A DNA stretch of 64,000 bases, from contig NZ_CP063196.1 in assembly GCF_003574835.2 (NCBI RefSeq), positions 3,348,001 to 3,412,000 on the forward strand, in the 5' to 3' direction. The position numbers and the translations under genes are program-made. Of this stretch, positions 31,875 through 44,032 are shown piece by piece. A model generated the notes under the pieces. That model had not been told where the DNA came from. It did no database searches and saw only the letters and a list, made by a program, of their open reading frames with translations. Position 1 is the stretch's first letter, and the number at the start of each line of letters is the position of its first letter. The DNA comes from Thermobifida halotolerans. GTDB lineage: Bacteria > Actinomycetota > Actinomycetes > Streptosporangiales > Streptosporangiaceae.

Positions 31875-34025
31875 ATGGCGGACAGATCCGGTTCCGCGAC
31901 CGCCGGCAGGGCGCCCACGGTCGACCGGCCCCACGACATCCGCAACGTGGTCCTGGTCGGCCATTCCGGTGCCGGAAAGACCACCCTGGTCGAATCGCTG
32001 CTGGCCGCGTCGGGAGTGCTCAGCCGGGCCGGTCGGATCGAGGACGGCACGACCGTCAGCGACCACGACGAGGTCGAGGTGCGGCAGCAGCGTTCGGTGA
32101 ACCTCTCCGTGGCGCCGCTGTGGGTGGACGGAACCAAGGTCAACCTGCTGGACACCCCGGGATACGCCGACTTCGTGGGCGAGCTGCGCGCGGGGCTGCG
32201 CGCGGCCGACGCCGCCCTGTTCGTGGTCTCGGCGGTGGACGGGGTCGACGGGACCACGCGGATGCTGTGGGAGGAGTGCGCCGCGCTGGGCATGCCGCGG
32301 GCCGTCGCCGTCACCAAGCTCGACCACCACCGCGCCGACTTCTTCGAGGTGGTCGCCCAGTGCCAGGCCGAGTTCGGGGAGGGCGTCATGCCCGCCTACG
32401 TCCCCGTGTTCGGCGGCGAAGGCGGGACGCGCATGGTGCGGGGGCTGCTGGGACTGCTCTCCCAGCGCTACTACGACTACTCCGGCGACACCCCGGTGGA
32501 GACCGACCCCGACCCGGAACTGCTCCTCGACACCGAGCCGATGCGCGCCGCGCTGATCGAGGGGGTGATCCAGGAGAGCGAGGACGAGACGCTCATGGAC
32601 CGCTACATGGCCGGTGAGCGTCTGGACAACGCGATGCTCGTCGCCGACCTGGAGGCGGCGGTGGCGCGCGGCGGCTTCCACCCGGTGGTGGCGCTGTCGG
32701 CACTGAACGGGGTGGGCGTGCCCGAACTGCTGCGGGAACTGCCGCTGGCCTGCCCGAGCCCGGTCGAACGGCCGCTGCCGCCCGTGGCCACCCCCTCCGG
32801 GGAGGAGGTCACCGGCCTGCGCTGCGATCCCGAGGGGCCGCTGCTGGCCGAGGTGGTCAAGACGGTCGGCGACCCGTACGTGGGCCGGGTGAGCCTGGTC
32901 CGGGTGTTCTCCGGAACGCTGCGTCCCGACCGGGCGGTGCACGTGTGCGGCCGCGGTCTGGCCGACCGGGGCCACCAGGACCACGAGAGCAACGAGCGGG
33001 TCGGTCCGCTGGGCGTCCCGCTGGGTCGGCGGAGCAGCCCGGTCGGGCGGGTCGTCGCCGGTGACATCTGCACGGTGGCGAAGCTGTCCGGGGCGGAGAC
33101 CGGCGACACCCTCTCCGGTGCGGACCGGCCGCTGCGGATGCCGCCGTGGACCTTCCCCGAGCCGCTGCTGCCCACCGCGGTGCGCGCCGAGCACACGGCC
33201 GACGAGGACAAGCTCTCCCAGGCGGTCTCCCGGCTGACCGCCGAGGACCCGACGGTGCGGGTCGAGGTCAACTCCGAGACCCACCAGATGGTGCTGTGGT
33301 GCATGGGCGAGGCCCATCTGGACCTGGTGCTGGACCGGCTCGCCAACCGCTACGGCGTCGCGGTGCGGACCGAGGAGGTCGTCGTCCCGCTGCGGGAGAC
33401 CTTCGCCGTTCCCGCGCAGGGGCTGGGGCGCAACGTCAAGCAGAGCGGCGGACACGGCGAGTACGGCATCTGCCGGATCAGGGTGGAGCCGCTGCCGTCC
33501 GGTTCCGGTCTGGAGTTCGTGGACGAGACCGTCGGCGGAGTGGTGCCGCGCCAGTACGTCCCCTCGGTGGAGAAGGGGGTGCGCGCCCAGATGGAGCAGG
33601 GGGTGCGCTCGGGGTATCCGATGGTGGACCTCCGCGTGACGCTGTACGACGGCAAGGCGCACTCGGTGGACTCCTCCGACATGGCCTTCCAGAAGGCGGG
33701 CAGACTCGCCCTGAAGGACGCGGCGGACAGGACCCGGGTCGCGATGCTGGAGCCCGTGGACCTGGTGGCGGTGCTGGTCCCCGAGGAGTACATGGGCGCG
33801 GTGATGAGCGACCTGTCGGCACGTCGGGGCCGTGTCGTGGGCAGCGACCCGGCGCCTGGCGGACGGATTCTGGTCAGGGCGGAGGTCCCCCAGTTGGAGA
33901 TCGTCCGCTACGCCGTGGAACTGCGTTCGCTGTCGCACGGGACCGGCACGTTCACCCGCAGGTATCTGCGTCACGAACCGTTGCCGCCGCAACTGGCGAA
34001 GGAGTACGCGACCGCCGCGCCGTGA
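31875..34025 (+). CDS. Elongation factor G-like protein EF-G2
   Basis: 716 residues with the EF-G domain order: GTPase (GHSGAGKTT, DTPGYADFVGE, TKLDHHR for the NKxD box), then domains II-V ending in a ribosome-facing region. It is an EF-G paralogue, not the main FusA, since the switch and NKxD motifs diverge and it does not sit in the str operon. The mycobacterial homologue lacks GTPase-dependent translocation activity as far as I recall, so its role is unsettled. I chose the ATG with GGGGAG eight bases upstream; GTG codons two and three codons earlier are possible. Confidence 0.85.
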   Translation: MADRSGSATAGRAPTVDRPHDIRNVVLVGHSGAGKTTLVESLLAASGVLSRAGRIEDGTTVSDHDEVEVRQQRSVNLSVAPLWVDGTKVNLLDTPGYADFVGELRAGLRAADAALFVVSAVDGVDGTTRMLWEECAALGMPRAVAVTKLDHHRADFFEVVAQCQAEFGEGVMPAYVPVFGGEGGTRMVRGLLGLLSQRYYDYSGDTPVETDPDPELLLDTEPMRAALIEGVIQESEDETLMDRYMAGERLDNAMLVADLEAAVARGGFHPVVALSALNGVGVPELLRELPLACPSPVERPLPPVATPSGEEVTGLRCDPEGPLLAEVVKTVGDPYVGRVSLVRVFSGTLRPDRAVHVCGRGLADRGHQDHESNERVGPLGVPLGRRSSPVGRVVAGDICTVAKLSGAETGDTLSGADRPLRMPPWTFPEPLLPTAVRAEHTADEDKLSQAVSRLTAEDPTVRVEVNSETHQMVLWCMGEAHLDLVLDRLANRYGVAVRTEEVVVPLRETFAVPAQGLGRNVKQSGGHGEYGICRIRVEPLPSGSGLEFVDETVGGVVPRQYVPSVEKGVRAQMEQGVRSGYPMVDLRVTLYDGKAHSVDSSDMAFQKAGRLALKDAADRTRVAMLEPVDLVAVLVPEEYMGAVMSDLSARRGRVVGSDPAPGGRILVRAEVPQLEIVRYAVELRSLSHGTGTFTRRYLRHEPLPPQLAKEYATAAP

Positions 34026-34066
34026 GCCGGGGCCGCCCGGGGGCTCTCCTCCCCCGGGTCCCCGGC
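34026..34066. terminator. Bidirectional hairpin terminator
   Basis: Nested stem GCCGGGG ... CCCCGGC with an inner CCCGGGGG ... CCCCCGGG, between the convergent EF-G2 and M48 genes, immediately after the EF-G2 stop. It can act for both strands. Confidence 0.75.
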
Positions 34067-34071
34067 CTCGG

Positions 34072-34866
34072 TCAGAAGATCCGGCCGGGGCGGTCACGGT
34101 CTTTGAGCGCGGCGAACCGCCAGGTGTTGACCGGGTGGGTGGCCAGCACGTTCACCAGCATCACGAAGAAACCCTGGTCGGTGTGGGCCCGGTCGGCGAT
34201 GTCGTCGAAGTCCACCCGGTCGTACAGGTACTTGCCCGCCGCCAGGACGCGCAGGGCGTGCACACCCTCGGGGCAGAAGCGGTGGGCGTGGTTGTCGGCG
34301 GTGTACTCCTGCGCCCGGCTGAGGGAGCTGCCGAGGCCGGGGATGAGGTTGGCGATGGAGACGCCGACCTGCCGCCAGAAGGACGCGTGTCCGGCGGCGA
34401 TGTGCCCCACCTCGTGGCCGATGACGAACCGGAGCGCGTCGGGGTCGCCGCGCAGGGCCCCGATCTCGAACAGGTCGCTGGTGATCGCGACGTAGCGGCG
34501 GAAGCCGTGCCCGGAGGCGAACGCGTTGACCCGCCCGTTGCCCAGGACCACGTAGGCGTCCGGTGTCTTCGGCAGGCCGAAGGCGTGGGCGGCGTCGACC
34601 ACCATCCGGTACGCCTCGGGGAACTGCCGCTCGGTGATGCGCACGCCGTTGACCCGCTGGCGCGCGTACAACTGGCCGCGCGCGAAGAACACCAGGGTCG
34701 GCACGAGCAGGACCAGCAGCGGCTGGCTGCTGTGCTCGGAGATCGCCCGGTCGAGCGTACCGAACACGGTGAGGGCGGTGACGGCCACGCAGGTCCACAG
34801 CAGCCGGTTCTCCTGCGGATGGCGCAGCGACCGGCGCTGCCGACGGTCTCCCCAACCCCGGATCAT
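34072..34866 (-). CDS. M48-family zinc metalloprotease, membrane-anchored
   Basis: 264 residues. Two predicted N-terminal membrane helices (about residues 22-38 and 48-63) are followed by the peptidase domain with the zinc motif HEVGH (151-155) and a third ligand at Glu187 (EYTAD). This is the HtpX/Ste24-like layout, with the active site expected on the cytoplasmic side. Family members degrade or clip misfolded membrane proteins. It is convergent with EF-G2. Confidence 0.87.
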   Translation of the reverse strand: MIRGWGDRRQRRSLRHPQENRLLWTCVAVTALTVFGTLDRAISEHSSQPLLVLLVPTLVFFARGQLYARQRVNGVRITERQFPEAYRMVVDAAHAFGLPKTPDAYVVLGNGRVNAFASGHGFRRYVAITSDLFEIGALRGDPDALRFVIGHEVGHIAAGHASFWRQVGVSIANLIPGLGSSLSRAQEYTADNHAHRFCPEGVHALRVLAAGKYLYDRVDFDDIADRAHTDQGFFVMLVNVLATHPVNTWRFAALKDRDRPGRIF

Positions 34867-34964
34867 GCGGCCGTTCCGTTCGGTTCCTGCGGGCGGCTCC
34901 GGTGCTCGACCGGTGTGTTCGACGGCTGTCCCCCGCGGGAGGCGGTATGGCCGCGTGGTCGCGC

Positions 34965-36941
34965 CTAGTAGTGGTGGGGCGGCTCGTCCTGGTGGGGCTG
35001 GGTGCCGGGGGGAGGGGGCGGCGCGTCGACCGGCGGCCCCGAGGGCGGTGGTGCGGAGAACGCGGGACCGGAGGGCGGACGGAACGAACTCGACGGTCCG
35101 GTCTCGGTGCCCTGGGTCGGTCCCCGCGGGGGCGGCGGGGGGTCGCGCAGGAGTTCGGCCATGTCCGTGTGCTGTGTGGACTCGTCCTCGTCGTCGTCGA
35201 GCAGCGCCCGCATGTCCGTGTTCTGCGTCGACTCCCCCTCGTCGTCGTCGAGCAGCGCCCGCATGTCCGTGTTCTGCGTCGACTCCCCCTCGTCGTCGTC
35301 GAGCAGCGCCCGCATGTCCGTGTTCTGCGTCGACTCCCCCTCGTCGTCGTCGAGCAGCGCCCGCATGTCCGTGTTCTGCGTCGACTCCCCCTCGTCGTCG
35401 TCGAGCAGCGCCCGCATGTCCGTGTTCTGCGTCGACTCCCCCTCGTCGTCGTCGAGCAGCGCCCGCATGTCCGTGTTCTGCGTCGACTCCCCCTCGTCGA
35501 GGGTGAAGGAGCGGCCGTTCCTCGCCAGACCGGAGGTCGCGCGTCCCGGTCCCGCGCTGCGTCCCAGATAGGTCAGGGCGGCGATGGTGAGGGCGGCGAG
35601 TCCGGCGCGCAGCGTGGGCTCACGGTCGGGGGCGAAGTGGGAGGAGTGGGAGCCGGGCACCGAGGCGAGCTTGTCGAACGGGGTGGTGCCGGGGGCGGCG
35701 GCCCACACCTCGTGCGGGGTGGAGCCGATGAGCCACAGGACGTACGGCACCGGGTCCGGATCGCCGGGCAGCCCGAACACGCCGAAGTCCTCTCCGACGG
35801 TGAAGGGCTCGGGCAGGTCGATCACGTAGGCGTCGCCGAAGTAGGCGCGGTGCGCGGCGGTCAGCGCGCGGGTCTGCTCGGCGTCGTTCCGGGTCAGCCC
35901 GGAGGCCCGTACGACGGTGACCTCGGGGTCGCGGGGCGCCGCGGAGGCCGCGGCCTCCGCCCTGACGACGCGCTCGATGGCGGCGTGCAGCCGGTCGGCC
36001 ACCCGTTCGTTGAGGCAGCGCGTGTTGATCTCCAGGTACGCCTCGCTCGGCACGAGGTCGGACCTGACTCCGGCCCGCAGCACACCGACGGTGAGCACGG
36101 CCATCTCGCTGGGGTTGACCTCGCGCGCGACGATGGTCTGCAACCGGGTGACGATGGAGGCCGCGATGACCACCGGGTCGACACCCGTCTGCGGCTGGAA
36201 CCCGCCGTGGCCGGTGCTGCCGAAGACCCGCACCCGCACGGTGCTGGACATGCCCAGAATGACCCCGGCGCGGTGCGCGATCATGCCCGCGGGCTGCGGT
36301 CCGACCCGCTGGGCGAGGGCGATGTCGGGCCGTCCGAAGCGTTCGTAGAGTCCGTCGGCGAGCATGGCCTCGGCGCCGTCGAGGGTCTCCTGGCCCGGTT
36401 GGGCGACCACCATCAGGGTGCCGCTCCAACGGTCCCGGGAACCGGCCAGCAGGTCGGCGGCGCCGACCAGGCAGGCGGTGTGCGCGTCGTGGCCGCAGGC
36501 GTGCATGATCGGCACCTCCTGGCCGTCGGCCGCGGTGCCGCGCGCCGTGCTGGCGTAGGGCAGGCCGGTCTGCTCCTCCAGGGGGAGGGCGTCCATGTCG
36601 CAGCGCAGCAGCACGGTCGGCCCCTCCCCGTTGCGGAGGACGCCGACGACGCCGGTGCCGCCCACGCCCGTGGTGACCTCGTAGCCCGCGCGGGAGAGCC
36701 ATTCGGCCACGGCCCGGGAGGTGCGGTGCTCCTGGTACGACAACTCGGGGTTTCGGTGCAGGTCGACGTAGAACCCCTCGACGAGGGGGAAGATCTCGTC
36801 GACGAGACGCATGACCTCGCTGCCGTGTTCTGCGACACGTCGTGGATCGACCGCCTGCGGCACTGCTGCCACCGCCTTCGTGACTTCGGTTCGATGGGAC
36901 GGACCGTGCTCGGGCCCCGTCGGAATCCACGTGACCCGCAA
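34965..36941 (-). CDS. M20-family amidohydrolase with repeat-containing C-terminal tail
   Basis: 658 residues, about 200 longer than usual for the family. Residues about 50-470 form the M20D (HipO/IAA-amino-acid hydrolase) fold: CDMDALP, the metal-binding HACGHDAHT, GHGGFQPQ, and a final HSSHFAPD. The usual catalytic Glu-Glu pair reads Gln-Glu (QPGQETLDGA). The tail (about 478-594) holds seven copies of a 17-residue unit (EGESTQNTDMRALLDDD), followed by a Pro-rich end. The TTG start is uncertain; a GTG 26 codons later (VPQAVDPRR) with GAAGG upstream is also plausible. Confidence 0.82.
   Translation of the reverse strand: MRVTWIPTGPEHGPSHRTEVTKAVAAVPQAVDPRRVAEHGSEVMRLVDEIFPLVEGFYVDLHRNPELSYQEHRTSRAVAEWLSRAGYEVTTGVGGTGVVGVLRNGEGPTVLLRCDMDALPLEEQTGLPYASTARGTAADGQEVPIMHACGHDAHTACLVGAADLLAGSRDRWSGTLMVVAQPGQETLDGAEAMLADGLYERFGRPDIALAQRVGPQPAGMIAHRAGVILGMSSTVRVRVFGSTGHGGFQPQTGVDPVVIAASIVTRLQTIVAREVNPSEMAVLTVGVLRAGVRSDLVPSEAYLEINTRCLNERVADRLHAAIERVVRAEAAASAAPRDPEVTVVRASGLTRNDAEQTRALTAAHRAYFGDAYVIDLPEPFTVGEDFGVFGLPGDPDPVPYVLWLIGSTPHEVWAAAPGTTPFDKLASVPGSHSSHFAPDREPTLRAGLAALTIAALTYLGRSAGPGRATSGLARNGRSFTLDEGESTQNTDMRALLDDDEGESTQNTDMRALLDDDEGESTQNTDMRALLDDDEGESTQNTDMRALLDDDEGESTQNTDMRALLDDDEGESTQNTDMRALLDDDEDESTQHTDMAELLRDPPPPPRGPTQGTETGPSSSFRPPSGPAFSAPPPSGPPVDAPPPPPGTQPHQDEPPHHY
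35161..35500 (-). repeat. 51-bp tandem repeat array (about 6.7 units)
   Basis: Successive units begin at 35161, 35212, 35263, 35314, 35365, 35416 and 35467, exactly 51 bases apart. The first unit (last in the protein) is diverged, the next five are essentially identical, and the last is cut short. It lies in frame inside the amidohydrolase gene and encodes acidic 17-residue repeats. Such exact copies imply recent expansion or active homogenisation. Confidence 0.97.
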
Positions 36942-37059
36942 TGATTGTCCCGACCCGGGTCCAGAATCTCAACACGGTTCCGGTGGCCGGGGCCCCACGG
37001 AGGTCGTCCGCCGGCCCCTCGCGCACGGGTCCGGTCGGGACCGGACCCGTGCGGCGGGG

Positions 37060-39835
<2,776 letters not shown>

Positions 39836-40007
39836 CCGACCGCGCTTCGCCCGCCGCCTCCGGCGGCCCGCTCCGCCGCGGCCGGGGCGCACCCGCCCCC
39901 GCTTCCCGGAGCCCCGTGCGCGACCGCGCGCACGGGGTCGCGACCTCCTTCGAGGAACCGGCGCCCCGGGAACCGGTCCTGTCCGTCCGACACATCCGGG
40001 ATGGTCC

Positions 40008-40403
40008 GTGGAGCTCTACTACCCCCTCCTGCCCATCGGCATCGGTCTGGTGTCCCTGCTGTGGCTGGTGCACGACATCGTCGCGACGTGGCTGCTGCGG
40101 CTGCGCGGCGACCACGCCGAAGGCAGGATCGTCGGCTACGAGGAGACCAACCGCACCTCGAAGATGGTCGTGCGGTTCCACACCGAGGACGGTGAGGAGG
40201 TGCTCGCCGTCCACGACAACTCCTCCTGGTCGGCCGCACGCCACGGTGACCCCGTCACCGTCTCCTACGATCCGCGCAACCCGCGGCGGGCCCGTGTCGT
40301 CGCCGCGTCGTGGCTGAGCCTGTGGCCGCGCGCGCTGTTCCTGTCGTTGGCGGCGGGCATTCTGCTCATCGGCTGTCTTCTGGGTTTTCTCGCCTGGTTC
40401 TGA
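40008..40403 (+). CDS. Small DUF3592-like membrane protein
   Basis: About 131 residues: an N-terminal membrane helix (YPLLPIGIGLVSLLWLVHDI), a soluble domain with the DUF3592 look (EGRIVGYEETN, VVRFHTEDGEEV, GDPVTVSYDPRNPRRARV), and a C-terminal helix. Family members are widespread but functionally unknown. GTG start, with a partial CGGGATGG site. It follows guaB1 by about 170 bases on the same strand. Confidence 0.75.
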   Translation: MELYYPLLPIGIGLVSLLWLVHDIVATWLLRLRGDHAEGRIVGYEETNRTSKMVVRFHTEDGEEVLAVHDNSSWSAARHGDPVTVSYDPRNPRRARVVAASWLSLWPRALFLSLAAGILLIGCLLGFLAWF

Positions 40404-40673
40404 GATCCGCCGCTCAGGGCCGTGACCACGGATTTCACTGTCGCTGCGGTGTTTTCCGGATGCTCCATGTCCGTCTCGACACGCTGTACGAAGTTGGACA
40501 CGATACGATCCTTGCTGGTTTCCTTACCTTTTGACCGCTTCAGTGCTACAGCACACCCCGGTGCCCCCCTTCTCGCACAGGGGCTACTCCGGGTCTGGCC
40601 GTCATCCTCGGCGCAGTGTTCGCCGGACGTCTCCTCGTGTGCTCAGCGACCCCCCCGGTCCTCTAGGAGAGCA

Positions 40674-43205
40674 GTGCAGGCAGCCAAGAAAAAGCGGGAC
40701 CCCCTGATCAGGACCCGTCTCCGCAGAATCGTCCTCGCCCCCACGTCGGCGCTGATCGTCCTGTGGCTGATCATCAGCGGCTACCTGGCCTACGGCGCGG
40801 TGGTGCACTACGGCTACGTCCAGGCCAACGAGAGGCTGCTGCTTCCCTCCGCCCTGGCGCTGGTCTCGGTCATGGACGAGCGCTCGGTGTCCTCCGCCTA
40901 TGTGGACTCCCCGGAGGAGAACCAGGAGCAGCTCGTCCTCGCCCGCGAGGACGTCGAGCAGCGCATGAACAGCATCCTCGGCGACTTCCGCGAACTGGCG
41001 CCGCTGTCCCCCGAACCGGTCCAGGAGCGCATCGCCGCCCTGGACGAGCAGTTCGACGAGATCGACGAGTTCCGCGCCCGGGTGGACAGCGGACAGGTCG
41101 GCCACGCGGAGATCGAGGAGTACTACGGCGCGCTGATCATGGCCGGGGCGGACCTGTTCGACGAGCAGTCCCGGGTCATCCCGGCCTCGGAGGTCGTCGG
41201 CCCGGCGATCAGCGCCACCTACGTGTTCCGCATCGTCGACCTGCTCGCCCAGGCCGACGCCGCGCTGACCCACGGCTTCGCCACCGACGAGTTCTCCATG
41301 GACGCCCAGCACGTGTTCGTCCAGAGGATCGGCGCCTACCGGGGCATGCTGGAGGCGACCGACGACTACCTCGGCCCCGAGCAGGGGGACATGCTGGTCT
41401 CGCTCCGGGAGAGCGAGGAGTACGCCGAGCTGTCGGAGCTCATCGACCGGATCGCCGGTCGGGAGGTCGAGATGGAGACCGACCCGTTCACCGGTGGACT
41501 CGTCGAGGACCTGAGCATGCCGGTGAGCGAGGAGGAGTGGCAGGCGGTGTACCTGCCCGTCAAGGACTCCCTCACCGAGATCGGCGCCAGCCAGGCCATG
41601 CTGGCGGCGCAACTGCAGGCGGAGGTCGCCAACCAGGCGATCCTGACAGCGGTCCTGGGCAGCCTCGGCGTCGCCGCGGTCACCGCGCTGGCCCTGCTGT
41701 TCGCGGCCCGCTCCTCCCGGCACCTGGTCGAACGGCTGCACCGGCTGCGCGACCAGACCCAGGAACTGGCCGACCGGCGGCTGCCCGAACTGGTGCGCAG
41801 GCTGAAGGACAACGAGGCGGTCGACGTCGAGGCCGAGATCCTCTCGCTGAGCGACTCCGACGACGAGATCGGCCAGGTGAGCCGCTCCTTCAACGCCGCC
41901 CAGCGCACCGCGGTCGAGGCCGCGGTGCAGCAGGCGCAGTTGCGCCAGGGCATCAACCGGGTGTTCCTCAACATCGCGCACCGCAGCCAGACCCTGGTGC
42001 ACCGGCAACTGCGCCTGCTGGACAAGCTGGAGCGCGAGCAGGAGGACCCCGACCAGCTGACCGACCTGTTCAAACTGGACCACCTCGCCACCCGGGCCCG
42101 GCGCAACGCCGAGAACCTGCTCATCCTGGGCGGCCAGAGCCCCGGTCGGACCTGGCACCAGCCGCTGCCGCTGATCGACGTGCTGCGGGGCGCCATCTCG
42201 GAGTCCGGTGACTACTCCAGGGTCAAGCGCCAGCGGATCGCTCCCGTCTCGGTGCAGGGAGGAGCGGTCGCCGACGTCATCCACCTCGTCGCCGAGCTGG
42301 TCGACAACGCGACCTCGTTCTCTCCCCCGCACACCAAGGTCCACCTGCGCGGTGACCGGGTGCCCAACGGGGTGACGATCGAGATCGAGGACCGCGGCCT
42401 GGGCATGAAGGAGGACGAGCTCGCCGCGGCCAACGCGATGCTGGCCAACCCGCCCGAGTTCGACGTGATGCGGTTGAACGAGAAGACGCGGCTCGGTCTC
42501 TTCGTGGTCTCCCACCTGGCTCGCCGCCACAGCATCAAGGTGCAGTTGCGGACCTCCCCCTACGGCGGGGTGCTGGCCATCGTGCTGCTGCCGACGAGCC
42601 TGATCTCCGACGCCGCCTCCTCGCCCGCGGGCGAGGAGGGCGACCTCGACGCGGAGGAGACGGCGTCCCGTCCGCACCCGGTGCGTGCGGCGCGCCCCTT
42701 CCCGGCCGCCGAGGACTCCGCGCCGCCCAGCGGTCCGGTGCCGGCCCTCCCTCCGCGGGACGACCGGGACGTGCTCGCCCCGTCCACCGATTCCGAGCCG
42801 CCCGCTCCGCCGGTGGCCGGGCTGCCGCGCCGGATCCCCGGGGTGAGCGCCTTCACACCTCCAGGCGACGGCAACGGCAACGGCAACGGCAACAACGGTG
42901 CGTCCGGTGGTGCCGTCCACGCGTCGGCCGAGCAGTCTCCTCCCGACACGGCACGGCAGCCCAGGCCCTCCCGCGACGGGCGTCCCCCGCTGCCCCGCCG
43001 TGTTCCCCAGGTGAACCTGGCCCCCCAGTTGTGTGATGACCTCGCCAACGGAGCGGACCCCTCCGACCAGGCGAGGCCGCCCGTCGACGATCCGGAGCGT
43101 CCGTCGCGACTGCGTCAGACCCTGTCAGCGTTCCAGCAGGGCACCCGCAGGGGCCGCGAGGACGGTAGGAAGCGGTTGAACGACACCAAGAAGGATTCAC
43201 AGTGA
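40674..43205 (+). CDS. cvnA: Conservon sensor histidine kinase CvnA
   Basis: 843 residues. Two membrane helices (about residues 22-43 and 325-350) flank a long helical sensor domain of the nitrate/nitrite-sensing type. A HAMP-like linker follows, then the ATPase domain with N box ELVDNATSFSPP and G box EDRGLGMKEDEL. The final 220 residues are disordered and Pro-rich, with a short Gly-Asn run. GTG start with AGGAG. It heads the four-gene conservon that in Streptomyces forms a membrane G-protein-like signalling complex. Confidence 0.93.
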   Translation: MQAAKKKRDPLIRTRLRRIVLAPTSALIVLWLIISGYLAYGAVVHYGYVQANERLLLPSALALVSVMDERSVSSAYVDSPEENQEQLVLAREDVEQRMNSILGDFRELAPLSPEPVQERIAALDEQFDEIDEFRARVDSGQVGHAEIEEYYGALIMAGADLFDEQSRVIPASEVVGPAISATYVFRIVDLLAQADAALTHGFATDEFSMDAQHVFVQRIGAYRGMLEATDDYLGPEQGDMLVSLRESEEYAELSELIDRIAGREVEMETDPFTGGLVEDLSMPVSEEEWQAVYLPVKDSLTEIGASQAMLAAQLQAEVANQAILTAVLGSLGVAAVTALALLFAARSSRHLVERLHRLRDQTQELADRRLPELVRRLKDNEAVDVEAEILSLSDSDDEIGQVSRSFNAAQRTAVEAAVQQAQLRQGINRVFLNIAHRSQTLVHRQLRLLDKLEREQEDPDQLTDLFKLDHLATRARRNAENLLILGGQSPGRTWHQPLPLIDVLRGAISESGDYSRVKRQRIAPVSVQGGAVADVIHLVAELVDNATSFSPPHTKVHLRGDRVPNGVTIEIEDRGLGMKEDELAAANAMLANPPEFDVMRLNEKTRLGLFVVSHLARRHSIKVQLRTSPYGGVLAIVLLPTSLISDAASSPAGEEGDLDAEETASRPHPVRAARPFPAAEDSAPPSGPVPALPPRDDRDVLAPSTDSEPPAPPVAGLPRRIPGVSAFTPPGDGNGNGNGNNGASGGAVHASAEQSPPDTARQPRPSRDGRPPLPRRVPQVNLAPQLCDDLANGADPSDQARPPVDDPERPSRLRQTLSAFQQGTRRGREDGRKRLNDTKKDSQ

Positions 43206-43642
43206 CCGACAACGCCCCCCGAGATCTGGATTGGTTGCTCGACGAACTGGTCGAACGCGCAGTCGGCGCCCAGTACGCGATCGTGCTGTCCTCCGACGGT
43301 CTGCCCATCGGCAAGTCCAGGGAGATGACCGCCGAGGACGCCGAGCACCTGTCCGCGATCGCCTCGGCCTTCCAGAGTCTCGCCCAGGGCACCGGACGCC
43401 AGTTCAGAGGCGGCCGGGTGCTGCAGACCGTGGTCGAGATGGAGAACGCCTACCTGTTCGTCACCGGTGCGGGCAACGGTGCCTGCCTGGCGGTCATCGC
43501 CGGAGAGGAGTCCGATGTGGGTCTCATCGCCTACGAGATGAACGTACTGGTGGAGCAGGTCGGACGGTTCCTGGAGTCCTCTCCCCGGCGCAACGCCCGG
43601 TCAACGGCCAACGGTCAGGCGCCCACCACCCCGACGCGATAG
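43202..43642 (+). CDS. cvnB: Conservon roadblock/LC7 protein CvnB
   Basis: 146 residues of the roadblock/LC7 fold (DWLLDELVERAVGAQYAIVL, GTGRQFRGG). It overlaps the cvnA stop by four bases (GTGA). Roadblock proteins regulate small GTPases, here presumably CvnD. Confidence 0.93.
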   Translation: MTDNAPRDLDWLLDELVERAVGAQYAIVLSSDGLPIGKSREMTAEDAEHLSAIASAFQSLAQGTGRQFRGGRVLQTVVEMENAYLFVTGAGNGACLAVIAGEESDVGLIAYEMNVLVEQVGRFLESSPRRNARSTANGQAPTTPTR

Positions 43643-43654
43643 CGGAGAGCAGCC

Positions 43655-44032
43655 ATGTCCGATCGGCACACGCCGGGCTCGGCTCCTGACAGTCCCGGTT
43701 CCCCGGTCAGGCCCTACGTCATGACAGAGGGGCGTGAGGGGGCGGACACGGTCCAACTGGACATGATCAGCGTGGTCATCGCGGTCCGCGGCGAGGTGGA
43801 CGAGTTCTCCCTGGAGCCCGAACAACTCGCGATCCTCGACCTCTGCCACCGTCCGCTGTCGGTGGCGGAGGTCTCCGCCCGTCTCGACATCCCGGTGGCC
43901 GTGGTCAAAGTGCTGATGGGAGACCTGATAGCGCGTGGCCACATGCTCGCCCGCGCCCCGTACACGATCCAGCACCCGGTGGTTGGCCGGGACGTACTTC
44001 AGGCGGTTCTCGATGGCATCCAACGACTCTGA
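43655..44032 (+). CDS. cvnC: Conservon DUF742 protein CvnC
   Basis: 125 residues of DUF742, a winged-helix-like protein (VRPYVMTEGR, then PLSVAEVSARLDIPVAVVKVL). It lies 12 bases after cvnB and overlaps cvnD by 20 bases, as in other conservons. Its biochemical role is not known. Confidence 0.92.
   Translation: MSDRHTPGSAPDSPGSPVRPYVMTEGREGADTVQLDMISVVIAVRGEVDEFSLEPEQLAILDLCHRPLSVAEVSARLDIPVAVVKVLMGDLIARGHMLARAPYTIQHPVVGRDVLQAVLDGIQRL

Noticed and set aside
35161-35500. CRISPR array
   Set aside because: The 51-base units are direct tandem copies with no spacers and lie in frame inside a gene.
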